Below, piece after piece: positions 26,424 through 35,176 of a DNA stretch of 64,000 nt (position 1 is its first letter; each line of letters starts with the position of its first letter). Origin of the DNA: Auraticoccus monumenti (GTDB lineage Bacteria > Actinomycetota > Actinomycetes > Propionibacteriales > Propionibacteriaceae); contig NZ_LT629688.1 in assembly GCF_900101785.1 (NCBI RefSeq), positions 1,302,001 through 1,366,000 of the forward strand. The letters run 5' to 3'. The position numbers and the translations under genes were made by a program. Below the pieces are notes generated by a model. It searched no databases and was not told where the DNA came from. It saw nothing but the letters and a program-made list of their open reading frames with translations.

Positions 26424-27836
26424 ATGAGCGCAGCAGCTGGGGCCGGACAGGGAGCTGTGCTCCCGCCCGGCGTGCACGCCGGACCCCTCGGGGCGCGGCT
26501 GCTGGCCGCCGTCGTGGACAACCTGGTGCCCGCCGTGGTCGGCACCGCCCTCGCCCTCGCGCTGGCCTTCTGGGCCGAGCGGCCCGAGGCGACGCTCGTG
26601 CTGTGGTTCGCCGCCGCCGGCCTGGTCGTGGCCTGGGCCCTGCTGGTCTGGTGGACCCTCGCCGTCGGCGCGGCCAGCCCCGGGATGCGGCTGGCCAGGC
26701 TGCAGCTGGTCGGGCTGGCCGACGGACGCCCGATCGGGTGGGGCCGGGTGCTGCTGCGCCACCTCGTCTGGTCGGTGCTCGCCGGCACCGGCATCGGGTT
26801 CGTCGTGCTCGTGGTCATGCTGATCACCGACGTGCGCCACCAGGGTCTGCACGACAAGGTCGGCAAGGCCGTCGTGATCAAGGAGCGGGTGGGTCGCTCG
26901 ACCCCCCGCGAGACCGGCGCGACCGCCCCGCAGCGCCAGGCGCCGCCGGCCAGCAGCACCGTCGGGCTCCCCGCCCACCTGACCGGCCAGCGCGACTTCA
27001 GCGGCACCCCCGGTTCGGCCCCCAGCGCCGGCAGCGCCGCATCCGCCGCGGAGTGGGCGCCGACGTCGGCCCCGACCGGTCCGGCCCCGACCGGTCCAGC
27101 CGGTCCAGCCGGTCCAGCCGGTCCAGCATGGAACGGCCCGCAGGGCCAGGACCCGCGCACCGGCACGGCCCCGTGGCCGGGGTCCCAGCCGTCCGCGCCC
27201 GGGATGCCGCCCGGCTCCGGCGCGCCGACCGTCCAGATGCCCGCTGCCGGCTGGGGCACCGCCCCGCCGCAGGCCCCGGTCGGTGCCGGCACCGGCTGGG
27301 CGCCCCCGCCGGCTCCGGCCGCCGCACCGCAGCACAGGCCCGACGAGCGGCTGCGCTGGGGACGTCCGGACCACGAGACCGGGCCCAGCAGCAGCGCCGC
27401 CTCGGCCACCCCGCCACCTCCGGCGGACCCCACCGCGCAGGTCGACGACGGCACCCGCGTGGTGGCCCGCAGCGGCTCCCTCGGGCGCCGGGCCCCCGAC
27501 GAGGGCTGGCTGCTCGCCCTCGAGGACGGCCGCGAGGTGGCGGTGTCCTCGCTGGTGCTGATCGGCCGCAACCCCCAGCCGCGCCCCGGGGAGGAGTCCG
27601 CGGAGCTGGTCAAGGTCGACGACACCTCCCGCACCGTCTCCAAGACCCACATCGCCATCGGCGTCGACAAGCGCGGCATCTACGTGGTGGACCGCGGCTC
27701 CACCAACGGCTCGGCCATCGCCAACAGCTCCGGTGAGTACGAGCCCTGCGCCCCGGGCGACGTCGTCCGGGTCCGCGAGGGCCAGCTGGTGTCGTTCGGG
27801 CAGAACCGTCTGGAGATCAAGCGCGTCCACGGCTGA
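26424..27836 (+). CDS. RDD membrane domain fused to C-terminal FHA domain
   Basis: A 470-residue protein starting at ATG 26424 behind GAGGAG. An RDD domain with three membrane helices spans about residues 15-155 (GARLLAAVVDNLVPAVVG, SPGMRLARLQLVGL, ITDVRHQGLHDKVGKAVVI). A low-complexity Pro/Gly/Ala linker (about 165-335) contains GPA repeats. The C-terminal FHA domain (about 365-470) keeps its phosphothreonine-binding residues: IGRNPQP, SRTVSKTHIAI, and DRGSTNGSAI. FHA domains bind Thr-phosphorylated partners, so a Ser/Thr kinase probably controls the cluster, but no kinase gene lies here. The gene follows the transglutaminase-like gene by 154 bp. Confidence 0.92.
   Translation: MSAAAGAGQGAVLPPGVHAGPLGARLLAAVVDNLVPAVVGTALALALAFWAERPEATLVLWFAAAGLVVAWALLVWWTLAVGAASPGMRLARLQLVGLADGRPIGWGRVLLRHLVWSVLAGTGIGFVVLVVMLITDVRHQGLHDKVGKAVVIKERVGRSTPRETGATAPQRQAPPASSTVGLPAHLTGQRDFSGTPGSAPSAGSAASAAEWAPTSAPTGPAPTGPAGPAGPAGPAWNGPQGQDPRTGTAPWPGSQPSAPGMPPGSGAPTVQMPAAGWGTAPPQAPVGAGTGWAPPPAPAAAPQHRPDERLRWGRPDHETGPSSSAASATPPPPADPTAQVDDGTRVVARSGSLGRRAPDEGWLLALEDGREVAVSSLVLIGRNPQPRPGEESAELVKVDDTSRTVSKTHIAIGVDKRGIYVVDRGSTNGSAIANSSGEYEPCAPGDVVRVREGQLVSFGQNRLEIKRVHG
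27091..27126 (+). repeat. Tandem 9-bp repeat inside the RDD-FHA linker
   Basis: Four perfect units of CCGGTCCAG, preceded by two imperfect ones, encode Gly-Pro-Ala triplets in the linker. Copy number can vary without breaking the frame. Confidence 0.8.
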
Positions 27837-27852
27837 GCGGTACTGTCCAGCC

Positions 27853-29043
27853 ATGACCGACGCCCCCGTCCCGACGGCCACCCCCGTCCCGACCGGCGCC
27901 CCGGTCACGGCACCGCCGACCGCGACCGAGGCCCCCGCGACCGGGGCGGCCGAGGCGACCGGGGCCCCGGCCGCGCCGGCGGGCGAGCCCCCCTCCGAGC
28001 CGGCCCCACGACGCGTCCTGGACGGGTCCCGCTCGCTGCGGCTGCTGCTGGGTCTGGCCGCGGTGGTGATCGCCTGCGCCGGGCTCAAGGCGGCCGCCGA
28101 CATCGTCGCCCCCACCTTCCTGGCGCTGACCCTGGTCATCACCATCCACCCGCTGCAGCGCTGGATGGTGGCCCGACGGGTGCCCCGGGCCCTCGCCGCC
28201 GCGATCTGCCTGGTCGTGCTCTACCTGACGGTGATCGGCCTGGTGCTGGCGATGGCGCTGTCGGTCGTCCAGCTCGGTCAGTCGATGCCGACCTACCAGT
28301 CGCAGTTCGTCGCGCTGTACAACGACTCCCTGGCCCAGCTCGACCGGGTCGGGGTGGGTAGCAGCCAGCTCCAGCAGGCCCTGGACAGCTTCAACGTCGG
28401 GTCCCTGTTCTCGGCGGTGCAGGGCTTCCTGTCCCAGCTGCTCGGGGCCACCTCGCTGTTCGTCTTCCTGCTCGCGGTGCTGCTCTTCTTCGCCCTCGAC
28501 TCCGCCGACATCCCGCGCCGGCTGACCCTGGCCTCGCGGGCCAACCCCGCCTTCGTGGCCGCGCTGGACTCCTTCGCGGTCGGGGTGCGCCGCTACTGGG
28601 TGGTCACCGCGGTCTTCGGGCTGATCGTCGCGGTGCTGGACGTGGTGGCCCTGGTGTTCCTGGGCATCCCGCTGGCCCTGCTCTGGGGGCTGGTCTCCTT
28701 CATCACCAACTTCATCCCCAACATCGGCTTCGTGCTGGGGCTGGTGCCGCCGGCGCTGCTCGGGCTGCTGGAGGGCGGGGTGTCCACCATGCTGTGGGTG
28801 ATCGGGGTCTACTCCGTGCTCAACCTGGTGGTGCAGACGATCATCCAGCCCCGCTTCACCGGGGACGCGGTGGGGGTCACGACCGCGATGTCGTTCCTCT
28901 CCCTCACCTTCTGGGCCTTCCTGCTGGGCCCTCTGGGTGCCCTGCTGGCCCTCCCCGCGACGCTCTTCGTCAAGACGCTGCTGGTCGACGGCGACCCGCG
29001 CAACCAGTGGGTGAACACCCTCATCGCGTCCAACCCCCGCTAG
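27853..29043 (+). CDS. AI-2E family transporter (PerM-like)
   Basis: A 396-residue membrane protein with eight predicted helices. The N-terminal 55 residues are Pro/Thr/Ala-rich. Family features include [20 protein letters not shown], the extracellular helical segment around [45 protein letters not shown] and [17 protein letters not shown]. The family includes the AI-2 exporter TqsA and sodium-coupled exporters; substrate is undetermined. It starts 16 bp after the RDD-FHA gene, probably within its transcript. Confidence 0.92.
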   Translation: MTDAPVPTATPVPTGAPVTAPPTATEAPATGAAEATGAPAAPAGEPPSEPAPRRVLDGSRSLRLLLGLAAVVIACAGLKAAADIVAPTFLALTLVITIHPLQRWMVARRVPRALAAAICLVVLYLTVIGLVLAMALSVVQLGQSMPTYQSQFVALYNDSLAQLDRVGVGSSQLQQALDSFNVGSLFSAVQGFLSQLLGATSLFVFLLAVLLFFALDSADIPRRLTLASRANPAFVAALDSFAVGVRRYWVVTAVFGLIVAVLDVVALVFLGIPLALLWGLVSFITNFIPNIGFVLGLVPPALLGLLEGGVSTMLWVIGVYSVLNLVVQTIIQPRFTGDAVGVTTAMSFLSLTFWAFLLGPLGALLALPATLFVKTLLVDGDPRNQWVNTLIASNPR

Positions 29044-29080
29044 GTCCGGCGGGGGTGCCGGGGCCAGTAGGGTTCGGGTC

Positions 29081-29656
29081 ATGCTGCTGTCTGACCGTGA
29101 CATCCGTGCGGGCGTCGAGGCGAACCGGATCGCCCTGGACCCGTGGACGCCGGAGATGGTGCAGCCCTCCAGCGTCGACGTCCGCCTCGACCGGTACTTC
29201 CGCATCTTCGAGAACCACCGCTATCCCCACATCGACCCCGCCGAGGACCAGCCGGAGCTGACCCGGACGGTCGAGCCCGAGGGCGACGAGCCGTTCATCC
29301 TGCACCCCGGGGAGTTCGTGCTGGGCAGCACCTTCGAGACCGTCACCCTGGCCGACGACGTCGCCGCGCGGCTCGAGGGCAAGTCCTCGCTGGGACGTCT
29401 TGGTCTGCTCACCCACAGCACCGCCGGCTTCATCGACCCCGGGTTCTCCGGCCACGTCACCCTCGAGCTGTCCAACGTCGCCACCCTGCCGATCAAGCTC
29501 TGGCCCGGGATGAAGATCGGCCAGCTCTGCTTCTTCGGGCTCTCCTCCCCGGCCGAGGCGCCCTACGGCTCCCAGGGCCACGGCTCGCGTTACCAGGGCC
29601 AGCGGGGCCCGACGGCGTCCCGCTCGCACCTGGGCTTCCACCGCACCCAGGTCTGA
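29081..29656 (+). CDS. dcd: dCTP deaminase
   Basis: A 191-residue deaminase of the dUTPase fold that converts dCTP to dUTP (or directly to dUMP in bifunctional actinobacterial forms) in pyrimidine nucleotide synthesis. It starts [19 protein letters not shown] and carries [36 protein letters not shown] with the catalytic Glu in VTLELSN, and the C-terminal [14 protein letters not shown] clamp. The mycobacterial enzyme has the same length and is bifunctional, which I infer here from family similarity. It lies 37 bp after the transporter gene. Confidence 0.96.
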   Translation: MLLSDRDIRAGVEANRIALDPWTPEMVQPSSVDVRLDRYFRIFENHRYPHIDPAEDQPELTRTVEPEGDEPFILHPGEFVLGSTFETVTLADDVAARLEGKSSLGRLGLLTHSTAGFIDPGFSGHVTLELSNVATLPIKLWPGMKIGQLCFFGLSSPAEAPYGSQGHGSRYQGQRGPTASRSHLGFHRTQV

Positions 29657-29704
29657 ACCGGCCGCCGGGGCCGTGCTGACCTCCCGCGGCCCTAGCGTCG
29701 GGGT

Positions 29705-30274
29705 GTGACCCCCCACGTGCTCGAGTCCCTGCGTCGCGGCCTGGCCGACGGCGCCCGCCGCGCGGAGCAGGAGGCCGTCGAGGCCCGTGCCCGGCTGGCC
29801 GCCGCCGGTGGGACGGGAGGAGGTGCGCTGCTGCGGCTCCGCGTCGACGCCGTCGGCCGGCTGCTCGACGCCGACGTCGACAGCGCGGTCCTCACCGCCA
29901 CCCCGACCGCCTTCACCGCCGCCGTCCAGGCCGCCTACCGGGAGGCCTGCGCGGCCGTCCGGCCACTGCCCGCACGTCCCGAGCTCGCCGCGCCCGGGGC
30001 CGCCGTGCCGACGGCCGGCGGTGACCGCGGGTCCTCCGCGCGGGCGGCCGTGCTGGCCGCCGAGCTGCCCACCTGGGTGGTGACGGGTCGCGCGGAGGGC
30101 GTCGAGGTCGAGCTGGACGGGCGCGGACGGCTGCTGGTCGCCCGGGCCGGCACCGACGCGCTGCGGGCCGGGCCGGAGCTGCTGGGCCGGTGGCTCACCG
30201 CCGCCTGGGAGCACGCCGAGCAGGAGCGCCGCGACCGCCTCGACCGCGCCCTGCGGCAGGAGGAGGAGGCGTGA
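29705..30274 (+). CDS. YbaB/EbfC-like protein, possibly two tandem halves
   Basis: A 189-residue soluble protein starting with GTG. Residues about 10-90 show helix (RRAEQEAVEARARLAAAG), strands (LLRLRVDAVGRLLDADVD) and helix (FTAAVQAAYREACAAV), a YbaB/EbfC pattern. Residues about 120-185 repeat it (GVEVELDGRGRLLVARAG, then LLGRWLTAAWEHAEQERRDRL). YbaB-like proteins are commonly encoded beside type VII secretion substrates in actinomycetes. Its stop overlaps the GTG of the EspC-like gene. The exact function is unknown; a chaperone-like or nucleoid role is possible. Confidence 0.6.
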   Translation: MTPHVLESLRRGLADGARRAEQEAVEARARLAAAGGTGGGALLRLRVDAVGRLLDADVDSAVLTATPTAFTAAVQAAYREACAAVRPLPARPELAAPGAAVPTAGGDRGSSARAAVLAAELPTWVVTGRAEGVEVELDGRGRLLVARAGTDALRAGPELLGRWLTAAWEHAEQERRDRLDRALRQEEEA

Positions 30275-30615
30275 GCACCTTCCGCGTCGAACCCGCGCAG
30301 CTCGACGGCGCCGCCAGCACGCTGGCTGCCGTCCCGGCCGGTCTGGGTGGGCTCTCGGTCAGCGCGCCCGACCCCGCCATGTACGGGGACCTCGTCGGCA
30401 GCGCGGCCGCGCACGCCGAGCCGGCGAACACCGAGAGCACCACCACCCTGCTCCAGGCCCTGACGACGCTCGGGCAGTCGCTGTCGGAGCGCTGCGAGGC
30501 CTCCGCCCGGGGTTACCGCGACACCGAGCACCAGGTGGTGGACCTGGTCCGGGCGCAGGTCTCCGGAGCCCTCGAGGCGGGCACCGCGGTGGTCGGACGA
30601 GGGGTGTCGGTCTGA
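30271..30615 (+). CDS. EspC/DUF2580-like type VII secretion helper
   Basis: A 114-residue, mostly helical protein beginning VSTFRVEPAQLDGAASTLAAV, the pattern of DUF2580/EspC proteins, with a long C-terminal helix (CEASARGYRDTEHQVVDLVRAQ) carrying a YxxxE-like signal (YRDTE). Such proteins pair with larger effectors for export through type VII secretion. It overlaps both neighbours: GTGA upstream, and its stop shares one base with the next start. No ESX core gene (EccC, EccD) is present in the window. Confidence 0.65.
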   Translation: MSTFRVEPAQLDGAASTLAAVPAGLGGLSVSAPDPAMYGDLVGSAAAHAEPANTESTTTLLQALTTLGQSLSERCEASARGYRDTEHQVVDLVRAQVSGALEAGTAVVGRGVSV

Positions 30616-32285
30616 TGCCCGCCGCCGTCCCGGTGGTCACCCAGGCCGACATCGCCGCTGCCACCGCGCTCCTCACCCCCGAGAGCCAGGGCTTCGGCGA
30701 GGCCCTGCTCGACGGGATCGAGGGGGCCTACGACGTCCTGGAGTCGCTGCCCGACCTCCCGGGGGTCTTCCTGACCGCCATCGTCGACCGGATCGTCCCG
30801 GGTGAGTCCGTGATCGAGGCGCTGACCGGGGACGCCGGAGCCATCCGCGCCCACGCCGACCAGCTGCGCCGGGTGGCTGAGCGGGTGCGGGCGCAGGCCA
30901 CCACGGTCGACGACGCCACCGGCGGGCTCGGGGGCTGGGAGGGTCTGGCCGCCGAGGCCTGCCGGGCCACGCTCAGCACCTCGGCCGAGTGCGTGCTGGC
31001 CGCGGCCGCCTCCATCGACGCGGTCGCCGCCGCCCACCTCGACCTCGGTGGCCGGGTCGCCGTGGCCCGGGCCGAGGTGATCGAGCTGGTCCGCGAGATG
31101 GTGGGGCGGATGGGCCGGGAGGCCCTCAGCGCCATCGCCACGGCGGGACTGGCGATCGTGGGCGGGGTGCTGACCATCGCCGGGGCCGCCGCCGGCGGCG
31201 CCGTCGACGGCTTCATCGACGGCGTCGGTGACGCCTTCAGCGGGGGCGGGGTCGGGGCCATCTGGGACGGCACCGCCGAGGGCTTCCAGCGCGGGCTCGA
31301 CGAGGGGCTGCGCCGGGCCATGGAGATGTGGCTGGCGGCGGTCGGGGCCATCGTCTCGGGCTACCTGCGCGACATCGACGACTTCGTGGACGACGCGATC
31401 GAGCCGATGACCGAGCTGATCGGCACCATGACCGGGCTGGCCAACCGGATGGACCGGGCGTCCTCGCTCCTCACCACCGGCACCGACCCGGGCGATGCCG
31501 CCGACGCCCCGAGCCAGGGGCAGGGCCTGGACGCCCAGGGCACCACCCCCCAGACCGGGCTGGACGCCGACCTGATCGGCATCAACGGCGTGGTCGGCAG
31601 CGACGACGAGATCCCGGGCTACCCACGTGCCACGGACGAGGAGCTCGCCGCGCTGGGGCTGGACGGGATGGGCTTCGTCGACGGACGCCTCACCGACGAC
31701 AACGGGGTGGTGGTGGAGGTGTTCATGGGCCCGGACGGTCCGGTGGTCGCCTTCGGCGGCACCACCGTCGGTCCGGGCGGGGCGGGTCCGGACGTCGTGG
31801 AGGACGCGGTCGGGGCCGGCACGCTCTCCCCGCAGACCGAGCAGGCGCTGGCGGTCGCGGAGGCGATCAACGCCTCCCCGGGCGGGGACGACGTGGTCTA
31901 CACCGGCCACTCCCTGGGTGGGCGGCTTGCCTCGATCGCCAGCCTGGCCTCGGGCAACGCGGCCATCACCTACAACGCCGCCGGTGTCTCCGACGCCACG
32001 GTGGACTACATCGCCCGGGCGAACGGCACCACGTCCGAGGCGCTGCTGCAGCAGGCCTCCGACGGGCAGGTGCGGGCCTACCGCACCGGGGACGACATCC
32101 TCACCCGCGCCCAGGAGGGCATCCCCGGCAGCCAGCACGTCCACGACGCGGTCGGGGCACCGATCGAGTACGGGGACGGCACCCTGCAGTCCGACGGCAT
32201 CGGCGGGCACCAGCTGGACAACGTCGAGGAGAGCTACGAGGAGGACTACGGGGTGCAGGTCCCCGACGCCGAGGGCGTGGTCTGA
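30615..32285 (+). CDS. Helical WXG-like/lipase fusion, putative type VII secreted effector
   Basis: A 556-residue protein. Residues about 75-160 form long helices with GGWEGLAAEACRATL, like WXG100 proteins. Residues 170-215 are glycine/alanine-rich and hydrophobic (AIATAGLAIVGGVLTIAGAAAGG). The C-terminal 170 residues are a lipase/alpha-beta hydrolase: nucleophile motif YTGHSLGGRLA (Ser about 432), a likely Asp in YRTGDDIL (about 489) and a likely His in GGHQLDN (about 532). The fold resembles class 3 lipases. Together with the two preceding genes it resembles effector modules of type VII secretion. I see no immunity or lipoprotein gene beside it. A secreted housekeeping lipase is the alternative. 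Confidence 0.65.
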   Translation: MPAAVPVVTQADIAAATALLTPESQGFGEALLDGIEGAYDVLESLPDLPGVFLTAIVDRIVPGESVIEALTGDAGAIRAHADQLRRVAERVRAQATTVDDATGGLGGWEGLAAEACRATLSTSAECVLAAAASIDAVAAAHLDLGGRVAVARAEVIELVREMVGRMGREALSAIATAGLAIVGGVLTIAGAAAGGAVDGFIDGVGDAFSGGGVGAIWDGTAEGFQRGLDEGLRRAMEMWLAAVGAIVSGYLRDIDDFVDDAIEPMTELIGTMTGLANRMDRASSLLTTGTDPGDAADAPSQGQGLDAQGTTPQTGLDADLIGINGVVGSDDEIPGYPRATDEELAALGLDGMGFVDGRLTDDNGVVVEVFMGPDGPVVAFGGTTVGPGGAGPDVVEDAVGAGTLSPQTEQALAVAEAINASPGGDDVVYTGHSLGGRLASIASLASGNAAITYNAAGVSDATVDYIARANGTTSEALLQQASDGQVRAYRTGDDILTRAQEGIPGSQHVHDAVGAPIEYGDGTLQSDGIGGHQLDNVEESYEEDYGVQVPDAEGVV

Positions 32286-32315
32286 GCGGGACGGCTGCGG
32301 CACTGGTTCCCGCGT

Positions 32316-32337
32316 GACCGGTGGAGCGCAACCGGTC
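32316..32337 (+). terminator. Hairpin after the lipase-fusion gene
   Basis: GACCGGT pairs with ACCGGTC around an 8-nt loop. It is short and lacks a T-run; the facing gene ends at 32452. Confidence 0.4.
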
Positions 32338-32451
32338 CCTCAGCAGACACCGCCGGAGCATGCGTCGGAGACGTCCGCTGAGCGACCGCTTCTGCCTGGC
32401 AAAGGGAGGTGGGCCGGTGGAGCCGTGGCCCACAGCCTCCCGGGTGGCCTC

Positions 32452-33669
32452 TCAGGGCTCGCACCTGGCGGGCATGCTGCCCCAGCCAGCCGGGCTCAGC
32501 TGGATGGGTGGCGGCGGATCGCCCGCACGGCAGGAGACGGCGACCGACTCGAGCTCCAGGCGCCAGGAGGGCCCCTCGGCCCGGTAGTCCGACGGCGGGA
32601 AGGCCAGGACCACCGCGCACAGCAGGGGGATGCTCAGGAGAGCCGTGAGCGGACGCGACAGGCGGGGCAGCGCGCAGGAGACGGCCACCAGGGCCAGCAG
32701 GAGCAGGGCGGCGACGTAGCGCCCGTGCAGCCGACCGGAGTACACGGTCATGAACACGCCCAGCACCGCCACCGACAGCAGGAGGGAGAGCTGGAGCCGG
32801 CGGGAGTCACGGTGCCTGACCAGCGCCACGCCCACCGTGATCAGGAGCGAGGTGAGGAGCGTCACGGCCAGCAGGCTGTCGCCGGGTGAGCCGTCGACGT
32901 GGTCCAGCAGGGAGGACCACGGGCTGCGGATCTCGCCGAGACGCGCGGGCGGCTCACGCCGGCTGCTGGACCCGAGGGTCATGACGGCGAGCTGCCAGGC
33001 CAGGCCGACGGCGGCCCCCCAGGCGGCGGGCAGCCGGAGCAGGCGTTGCCCGTGCAGGAGGAGTGCCGCAGGCAGGAGCAGAGCCACCAGGGGGGTGGTG
33101 GCCGCTGCGAGCCCGGCCACCAGCGCCGCGCCCCACCGCAGCCGGGACGCGGACGTGCTCAGTGCCCAGGAGGCCGCGGCCAGCAGGAACCACTGCAGGT
33201 TCGCCAGGTTCCCGATCACCTCGTCGTGGAGTGCCGGGGCCAGGGCGAAGGAGGTGCCGGCGACGACCATGGCCAGACGGGAACCCGTCAGGGAGCCAGC
33301 GGCCGCCGCGGCGAACCAGGCCAGCAGGCCGAGGGTGAGGGCGACCGCCACCACGACGTACACCGGGACGGTCGCCATGGGCAGGGCGGAGGCCCCGAGA
33401 GCGAGCAGCCGGGGGACCAGGTGGCCGTACCCGGCGTACTCCATGCCGATCGAGACCGCCCCGGCCTGCTGGGCGTCGTGGAGGAACACCGCCCCGTCCT
33501 CGGCCCAGACTCGGTCGAACAGCTCGGGCCTCGTGGCGACCCGCAGCACGACGAGCAGAGCGGTCGCGGCGCCGACGGTCAGGGGCAGCCACGGGTGCGG
33601 GGGGCGCACGACCGGTGCCACCTCCGCCGCGCCGCGACGCAGGTCCTCCCGACCATGACCTCCTGGCAT
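32452..33669 (-). CDS. Polytopic membrane protein, GT-C glycosyltransferase-like
   Basis: A 405-residue protein with about ten membrane helices. The first external loop reads RVWAEDGAVFLHDAQ, an acidic motif in the place where GT-C glycosyltransferases hold their catalytic Asp/Glu, and YAGYGHLVPRLLALG follows. I therefore suspect a polyprenyl-phosphate sugar transferase, but no family is certain. ATG 33669 with GGAGGG upstream is preferred over an upstream in-frame start. The gene converges with the lipase-fusion gene and shows no operon partner. Confidence 0.7.
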   Translation of the reverse strand: MPGGHGREDLRRGAAEVAPVVRPPHPWLPLTVGAATALLVVLRVATRPELFDRVWAEDGAVFLHDAQQAGAVSIGMEYAGYGHLVPRLLALGASALPMATVPVYVVVAVALTLGLLAWFAAAAAGSLTGSRLAMVVAGTSFALAPALHDEVIGNLANLQWFLLAAASWALSTSASRLRWGAALVAGLAAATTPLVALLLPAALLLHGQRLLRLPAAWGAAVGLAWQLAVMTLGSSSRREPPARLGEIRSPWSSLLDHVDGSPGDSLLAVTLLTSLLITVGVALVRHRDSRRLQLSLLLSVAVLGVFMTVYSGRLHGRYVAALLLLALVAVSCALPRLSRPLTALLSIPLLCAVVLAFPPSDYRAEGPSWRLELESVAVSCRAGDPPPPIQLSPAGWGSMPARCEP

Positions 33670-33747
33670 CCACCGCCCTCCCGTGATGAGACCGCAGCCT
33701 CCCACGACCAGTCGGCCGTGCAGCCCTCGGGCACCGCGGGCTTCCCG

Positions 33748-34482
33748 TCAGCCCTCGCTGGGACCCGGCTCTTCCGCAGGACCCCGACGGTGGGCACCCG
33801 GACCCGGCCGCTCGCCCGGGGCGCCACCGAGGTCACCCGGGCCGCCGCGACGACCACCCCGGCCGCGACCCCGCGGACCGCGGTGCCCCCGGGGACCGAA
33901 GGGCCAGCCCGGTGGCAGGTCGCCCTCCGGACCGAACGGGGGCACGGGGAGCTCTCCGGGGTCGCGCTCGTCGGCCTGGGGGCCGAAGCCCCGCCCTCGT
34001 CCGCCCGGACCCCGCCAGGTCTGGCGGATCACGACGCGGGTCAGGGCCTGGGTGATCCAGACGTTGGTGGACACGCCCTGCGCGGCCGCGACCTGGTCCA
34101 CCCGGTCCTTGAGGGACTGGGGGATGCGGAGGCTGACCCGGGCGGTGGCGTCGTCGTCGCTGTCCAGCCCGAGCTGGGCCTCGTCGGGGTCCAGCTCGTC
34201 CTCGGTGCCGCCCAGCCCGTCGTCGGCGGCGGAGGTGACGTCGGGGACGGTGACGTCGAAGACGGGCTGGTCGCCGTCGAGCCGCAGCGCGACGGTGGTG
34301 GGGGAGGTGCGGGCGCTGATCTCGGTCGCGGCCTCGGCGAGGGCCTGGACGAGGGTGAGGCGGATGGTGGGCTCCAGCGCGGTGCCCAGCTGCTCCGCCA
34401 CCTGACGGGTGCGGTCGTCGGCCAGGGCGGCGGCGTGCTGGACGCCGTCGCGGACCGACTCGAGGTGCTTGTCGATGTTCAT
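33748..34482 (-). CDS. Ribbon-helix-helix (HicB/Arc-like) DNA-binding protein
   Basis: A 244-residue protein. Residues about 1-85 resemble a HicB-like or dimerisation region (MNIDKHLESVRDGVQHA). A compact ribbon-helix-helix domain (about 110-150) reads ATARVSLRIPQSLKDRVDQVAAAQGVSTNVWITQALTRVV. The final 90 residues are a Gly/Arg/Pro-rich disordered tail, unusual for this fold and perhaps a non-specific nucleic-acid-binding arm. GGAG precedes the ATG. Four spaced copies of a TGACGTCA-like box lie immediately upstream, so it very probably represses itself. No HicA-type toxin adjoins it. Confidence 0.82.
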   Translation of the reverse strand: MNIDKHLESVRDGVQHAAALADDRTRQVAEQLGTALEPTIRLTLVQALAEAATEISARTSPTTVALRLDGDQPVFDVTVPDVTSAADDGLGGTEDELDPDEAQLGLDSDDDATARVSLRIPQSLKDRVDQVAAAQGVSTNVWITQALTRVVIRQTWRGPGGRGRGFGPQADERDPGELPVPPFGPEGDLPPGWPFGPRGHRGPRGRGRGGRRGGPGDLGGAPGERPGPGAHRRGPAEEPGPSEG

Positions 34483-34492
34483 GACTCCAGTA

Positions 34493-34543
34493 TGACCTCA
34501 CGTTGACGTCATCACAAGTATCTGTGACGTCAGTATGGCGTCA
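34493..34543. promoter_or_regulatory. Four-box operator of the RHH gene
   Basis: TGACCTCA (34493), TGACGTCA (34504), TGACGTCA (34525) and TGGCGTCA (34536) start 11, 21 and 11 bp apart, about one or two helical turns, so all face the same side. The two central boxes are perfect palindromes. Spaced short boxes are how Arc/MetJ-type dimers bind cooperatively. Confidence 0.75.
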
Positions 34544-34557
34544 CGCGATAGATCGGC

Positions 34558-35088
34558 TCAGCTGCCCGTCAGCGCGACCAGCTTTCGTACGGTGTTGAGG
34601 TTGCGGGCGGTGGCCGGGGTGCGGAGCCGGCGCAGGGCCTTGTCCAGCCCGGGGTGGGCGCGGCCGGCGCCCTCGGCGTAGCGGAGGTGGACGTCCTGCC
34701 CGACGAGCTGCCAGAGCTCCGGCCCGGTGTCGACCTCCTGCGCCGCGGTCACGGCGGCCGGCTCGGGTGGGTGCAGCAGGAAGAGCACGTAGGAGAACCG
34801 GGCGTCGACGACCTCGAAGGGGTGCGCGTCCAGGGCGGCGCGGAGCTGCTCCGGCGTCCGCGAGATGGCCTCGCGGAAGAAGCCGAAGCGCTCCTGGACG
34901 GCCTGCTCCAGCGCCCGGTCGAAGACGTCGGGGTCACCGGGCGGGGTGCACAGCAGGTTCCCCGAGGCGATGTGGGTGGCGACGTCCTCCGCGCCCAGCG
35001 ACGTGGCCAGGGCCCGCAGCTCGGCCATCGGCAACGAGGCGCCGCCCACGTTGACCGCCCTCAGCAGCACCACCCGACGTGCACCCAT
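34558..35088 (-). CDS. DUF1697 family protein
   Basis: A 176-residue protein. The N-terminus ARRVVLLRAVNVGGASLPMAELRALATSLGAEDVATHIASGNLL is diagnostic for DUF1697, as is the C-terminal ARNLNTVRKLVALT. No enzymatic activity is established for the family. ATG 35088 is chosen because AGGA lies nine bases upstream; an ATG three codons earlier lacks spacing for a ribosome site. It is flanked by the divergent operator region of the RHH gene on the left but reads in the same direction. Confidence 0.9.
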   Translation of the reverse strand: MGARRVVLLRAVNVGGASLPMAELRALATSLGAEDVATHIASGNLLCTPPGDPDVFDRALEQAVQERFGFFREAISRTPEQLRAALDAHPFEVVDARFSYVLFLLHPPEPAAVTAAQEVDTGPELWQLVGQDVHLRYAEGAGRAHPGLDKALRRLRTPATARNLNTVRKLVALTGS

Positions 35089-35176
35089 GCAGCACATCCT
35101 GCCGGAGCACCTCCCGCGCTCGGTCCACGCGGGTCGGGTCAGCCGCCGTGCCGGATCGGCACCGCTGAGTGGTGGC

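Noticed and set aside
27091-27126. Short regular repeats considered as CRISPR or regulatory array
   Set aside because: Units are 9 bp, contiguous, in frame, and encode Gly-Pro-Ala in a linker; no spacers exist.
23405-27679. Open frame of about 1420 codons on the minus strand
   Set aside because: It is antisense to four genes with clear domains and has no recognisable motif.
29044-29080. Possible tRNA gene beside dcd, as in some actinomycetes
   Set aside because: The interval is only 37 bp and contains no cloverleaf-forming sequence.
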